Made by a program: the position numbers and the translations under genes
From: Actinomycetota bacterium
Lineage (GTDB): Bacteria > Actinomycetota > Actinomycetes > Nanopelagicales > Nanopelagicaceae
Direction: 5' to 3'
DNA length: 8,009 nucleotides
Assembly (NCBI GenBank): GCA_009700405.1
Contig: WLMD01000071.1
Location: forward strand, 1 to 8,009
The notes under the pieces: model-generated
Seen by the model: the letters and a program-made list of their open reading frames with translations, nothing else
Database searches by the model: none
What the model was told of the DNA's origin: nothing
Shown: one piece after another, positions 6,193 through 8,009 of the stretch
Position numbering within the stretch: the first letter of the stretch is position 1
Layout of the letters: each line of letters begins with the position of its first letter

Positions 6193-7677
6193 ATGGTCGC
6201 ACGAGTTAAAGGTCCAACTGATCACGTTGTAATCGTCGGAGCTGGTTTGGCTGGCTTGAGTGCTGCACTCCGACTTGCCGGAGCTGGTCGCAAAGTAACA
6301 GTGGTCGAACGCGAGAGCGTTCCCGGTGGACGCAATGGATTACTCGTAAAAGATGGTTACTCCTTTGACACTGGGCCAACAGTTCTCACAATGCCCAGCC
6401 TAATAAATGATGCTTTTAATAGTGTCGGAGAAGAATTAAAAGACTGGCTTGAACTCACTCCCTTATCTCCGCTCTATCGCGCTTTTTATGCCGACGGTTC
6501 TCAATTGGATGTACATGCCAATACAGAGCAAATGGAAGAAGAGATCTCAAGAAACATCAGTTCATCTGAAGCAGAAGGTTATCGACGGTATGTAGATTTT
6601 GTTACCAAACTCTACAAATACGAAATGAATGATTTCATAGACCGCAATATTGATTCGCCGCTGAATCTTCTCACTCCAAACCTTGCCCGCCTCATTGCCC
6701 TTGGAGGATTTCGACGCTTAGCTCCTAAGGTCAACCAATTTATGAAAGATCCCCGACTTCAAAAGGTCTATTCATTTCAAGCGATGTACGCAGGCGTAAG
6801 CCCTCAACAAGCTCTCGCAATTTACGCAGTCATCGCCTATATGGATTCAGTCAACGGAGTCTTTTTTCCGAAAGGCGGAATGCATGCACTTCCTAAGGCC
6901 CTTGCTGCTGCAGCAGAAAAGCATGGCGTAACTTTCAAGTACAACAGCACTGTAACGAAAATTGACTACCAAAACGGACGAGCCAACGCGGTCATTACTC
7001 ATACAGGAGAGCGCATTGAATGTGATGTGCTAGTACTTAATCCAGATTTGCCAGTTGTCTGGCGAGACTTACTTGGTGGTGCACCTGCCAAAATTAAACG
7101 CCTTAATTATTCACCATCATGCGTGACTCTCTTAGTGGGATCAAAGAAAGAGTATTCCCACCTCGCACACCACAATATTCACTTTGGCCACTCATGGGAT
7201 GGCGTTTTTGATGAACTCATTAAGAAGAAGACTTTAATGAGCGACCCAAGCGTCCTCGTGACTGTTCCATCAAAAGATGATCCAACTTTGGCGCCTAAGG
7301 GCAAGCATTCATATTACGTTCTTTTTCCCACACCTAATTTGGATGCAGACATTGACTGGAAGAAAACTGCTGGTCCATACCGTGATCAAATGATTGCCAC
7401 CTTAGAACAACGTGGATACACAGACTTTGGAGATTCAATAGAGGTTGAAACGATGACTACTCCGCTTGATTGGCAGGCACAGGGCATGGAACGTGGCGCA
7501 CCATTTGCTAGTGCACACACATTTTTCCAAACTGGCCCATTTCGTCCACGTAACCTTGCACAAGGATTTGAAAATGTTGTCTTTGCTGGATCAGGTACTC
7601 AGCCAGGAGTTGGAGTTCCCATGGTTCTGATTTCGGGTCGCCTTGCTGCAGAACGCATCGTAGGTCCGGTGAAGTAG
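6193..7677 (+). CDS. crtI: Phytoene desaturase (CrtI family)
   Basis: This 494-residue FAD enzyme is of normal CrtI length. It introduces double bonds into phytoene at the membrane, usually in four steps to lycopene. The N-terminus carries VVIVGAGLAGLSAALRLAGA with the GxGxxG at 16-21, then ER...VPGGRNG and FDTGPTVLTMP. The C-terminus carries VVFAGSGTQPGVGVPMVLIS (462-481) and GRLAAERI, the typical CrtI end. Its position between crtE and crtB makes phytoene the natural substrate and sets it apart from the other CrtI-family gene in this window, whose end motif is HPGGGLP. ATG 6193 directly follows the crtE stop with a good AGGAG site, and its own TAG stop abuts the crtB ATG. Whether it stops at neurosporene or goes to lycopene cannot be read from sequence. 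Confidence 0.94.
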   Translation: MVARVKGPTDHVVIVGAGLAGLSAALRLAGAGRKVTVVERESVPGGRNGLLVKDGYSFDTGPTVLTMPSLINDAFNSVGEELKDWLELTPLSPLYRAFYADGSQLDVHANTEQMEEEISRNISSSEAEGYRRYVDFVTKLYKYEMNDFIDRNIDSPLNLLTPNLARLIALGGFRRLAPKVNQFMKDPRLQKVYSFQAMYAGVSPQQALAIYAVIAYMDSVNGVFFPKGGMHALPKALAAAAEKHGVTFKYNSTVTKIDYQNGRANAVITHTGERIECDVLVLNPDLPVVWRDLLGGAPAKIKRLNYSPSCVTLLVGSKKEYSHLAHHNIHFGHSWDGVFDELIKKKTLMSDPSVLVTVPSKDDPTLAPKGKHSYYVLFPTPNLDADIDWKKTAGPYRDQMIATLEQRGYTDFGDSIEVETMTTPLDWQAQGMERGAPFASAHTFFQTGPFRPRNLAQGFENVVFAGSGTQPGVGVPMVLISGRLAAERIVGPVK

Positions 7678-8009
7678 ATGGATGAGTTAACAGCGGCAGG
7701 AATCACCGCGCCGCTTTTGCGTGAATCCTATGCAGAGTGCAAACGACTTAACTCATTGCACGGGAAAACCTATTTTCTCGCAACTCTTTTGCTTCCTAAA
7801 GAAAAAAGGCCTTTCGTGCATGCACTTTATGGCTTTGCACGATATGCCGATGAAATTGTTGATGACCTCGCCTCTGAGCTCTCGCTTCACGAAAAAGAAG
7901 AGGCACTCACTTCTTGGGGTCAGGGCGTATTGTCTAGTTTAGATTCTGGAGTCAGCAACGATCCAGTTGGACGAGCATTAGTTGATACGGTACAGCGCTT
8001 TGATATCCC
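7678..8009 (+). CDS. crtB: Phytoene synthase CrtB, N-terminal part (runs off window)
   Basis: The first 110 codons of a squalene/phytoene synthase family protein are present and the frame is still open at the window end. The enzyme joins two GGPP molecules head to head to give phytoene. Recognisable stretches are GKTYFLATLLLP (29-40) and VHALYGFARYADEIVDD (47-63), which contains the first Asp-rich substrate-Mg motif D58-x3-D62. ATG 7678 directly follows the crtI stop (TAGATG). Only a weak GGTGAAG purine stretch (7668-7674) precedes it, so translation probably depends on coupling to crtI. Gene order crtE-crtI-crtB supports phytoene rather than squalene synthesis. The second Asp-rich motif lies beyond the window. 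Confidence 0.93.
   Translation, partial: MDELTAAGITAPLLRESYAECKRLNSLHGKTYFLATLLLPKEKRPFVHALYGFARYADEIVDDLASELSLHEKEEALTSWGQGVLSSLDSGVSNDPVGRALVDTVQRFDI

Overview
The window is a gene-dense bacterial segment with mid-40s to about 50% GC by eye. It carries most of a carotenoid pathway, split in two by a pair of unrelated genes on the opposite strand. The protein styles point to an actinobacterium: a long polyprenyl synthase, a short MetF and an actinobacterial-type CDP-alcohol phosphotransferase. The fairly low GC and very tight packing suggest a streamlined freshwater lineage of the acI/Nanopelagicales type. That placement is inferred from style, not from a marker gene.

Left block (+ strand, 1-3595): the 3' end of a CrtA-like (spheroidene monooxygenase family) gene with its start outside the window; a CruF-type carotenoid 1',2'-hydratase; a membrane family-2 glycosyltransferase of CruG/HpnB type; and a CrtI-superfamily flavoprotein that is probably CrtD-like. 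Spacing falls from 34 nt to 10 nt to a 4-nt ATGA overlap, so this looks like one operon.

Middle block (- strand, 3567-5044): metF (methylenetetrahydrofolate reductase) followed by a CDP-alcohol phosphatidyltransferase, joined by a TAATG stop/start overlap. The last 29 nt of the phosphatidyltransferase overlap the end of the CrtD-like gene tail to tail.

Right block (+ strand, 5107-8009): a GGPP-type polyprenyl synthase (CrtE/IdsA), phytoene desaturase CrtI, and the first 110 codons of phytoene synthase CrtB, which runs off the window. Both junctions read TAGATG, with the stop directly followed by the start. A 62-nt gap separates this block from the divergent metF.

Together the right block should make GGPP, phytoene and a desaturated acyclic C40 such as lycopene. 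The left block should decorate a psi end: water addition by CruF, extra desaturation by the CrtD-like enzyme, oxidation by the CrtA-like enzyme and glycosylation by the glycosyltransferase. The expected product is a polar carotenoid glycoside. No lycopene cyclase, C50 elongase, retinal-forming oxygenase or rhodopsin is visible here, so the end groups and biological use stay open. No RNA genes, mobile elements, CRISPR arrays or long repeats were seen. No stretch over 300 bases lacks a gene.
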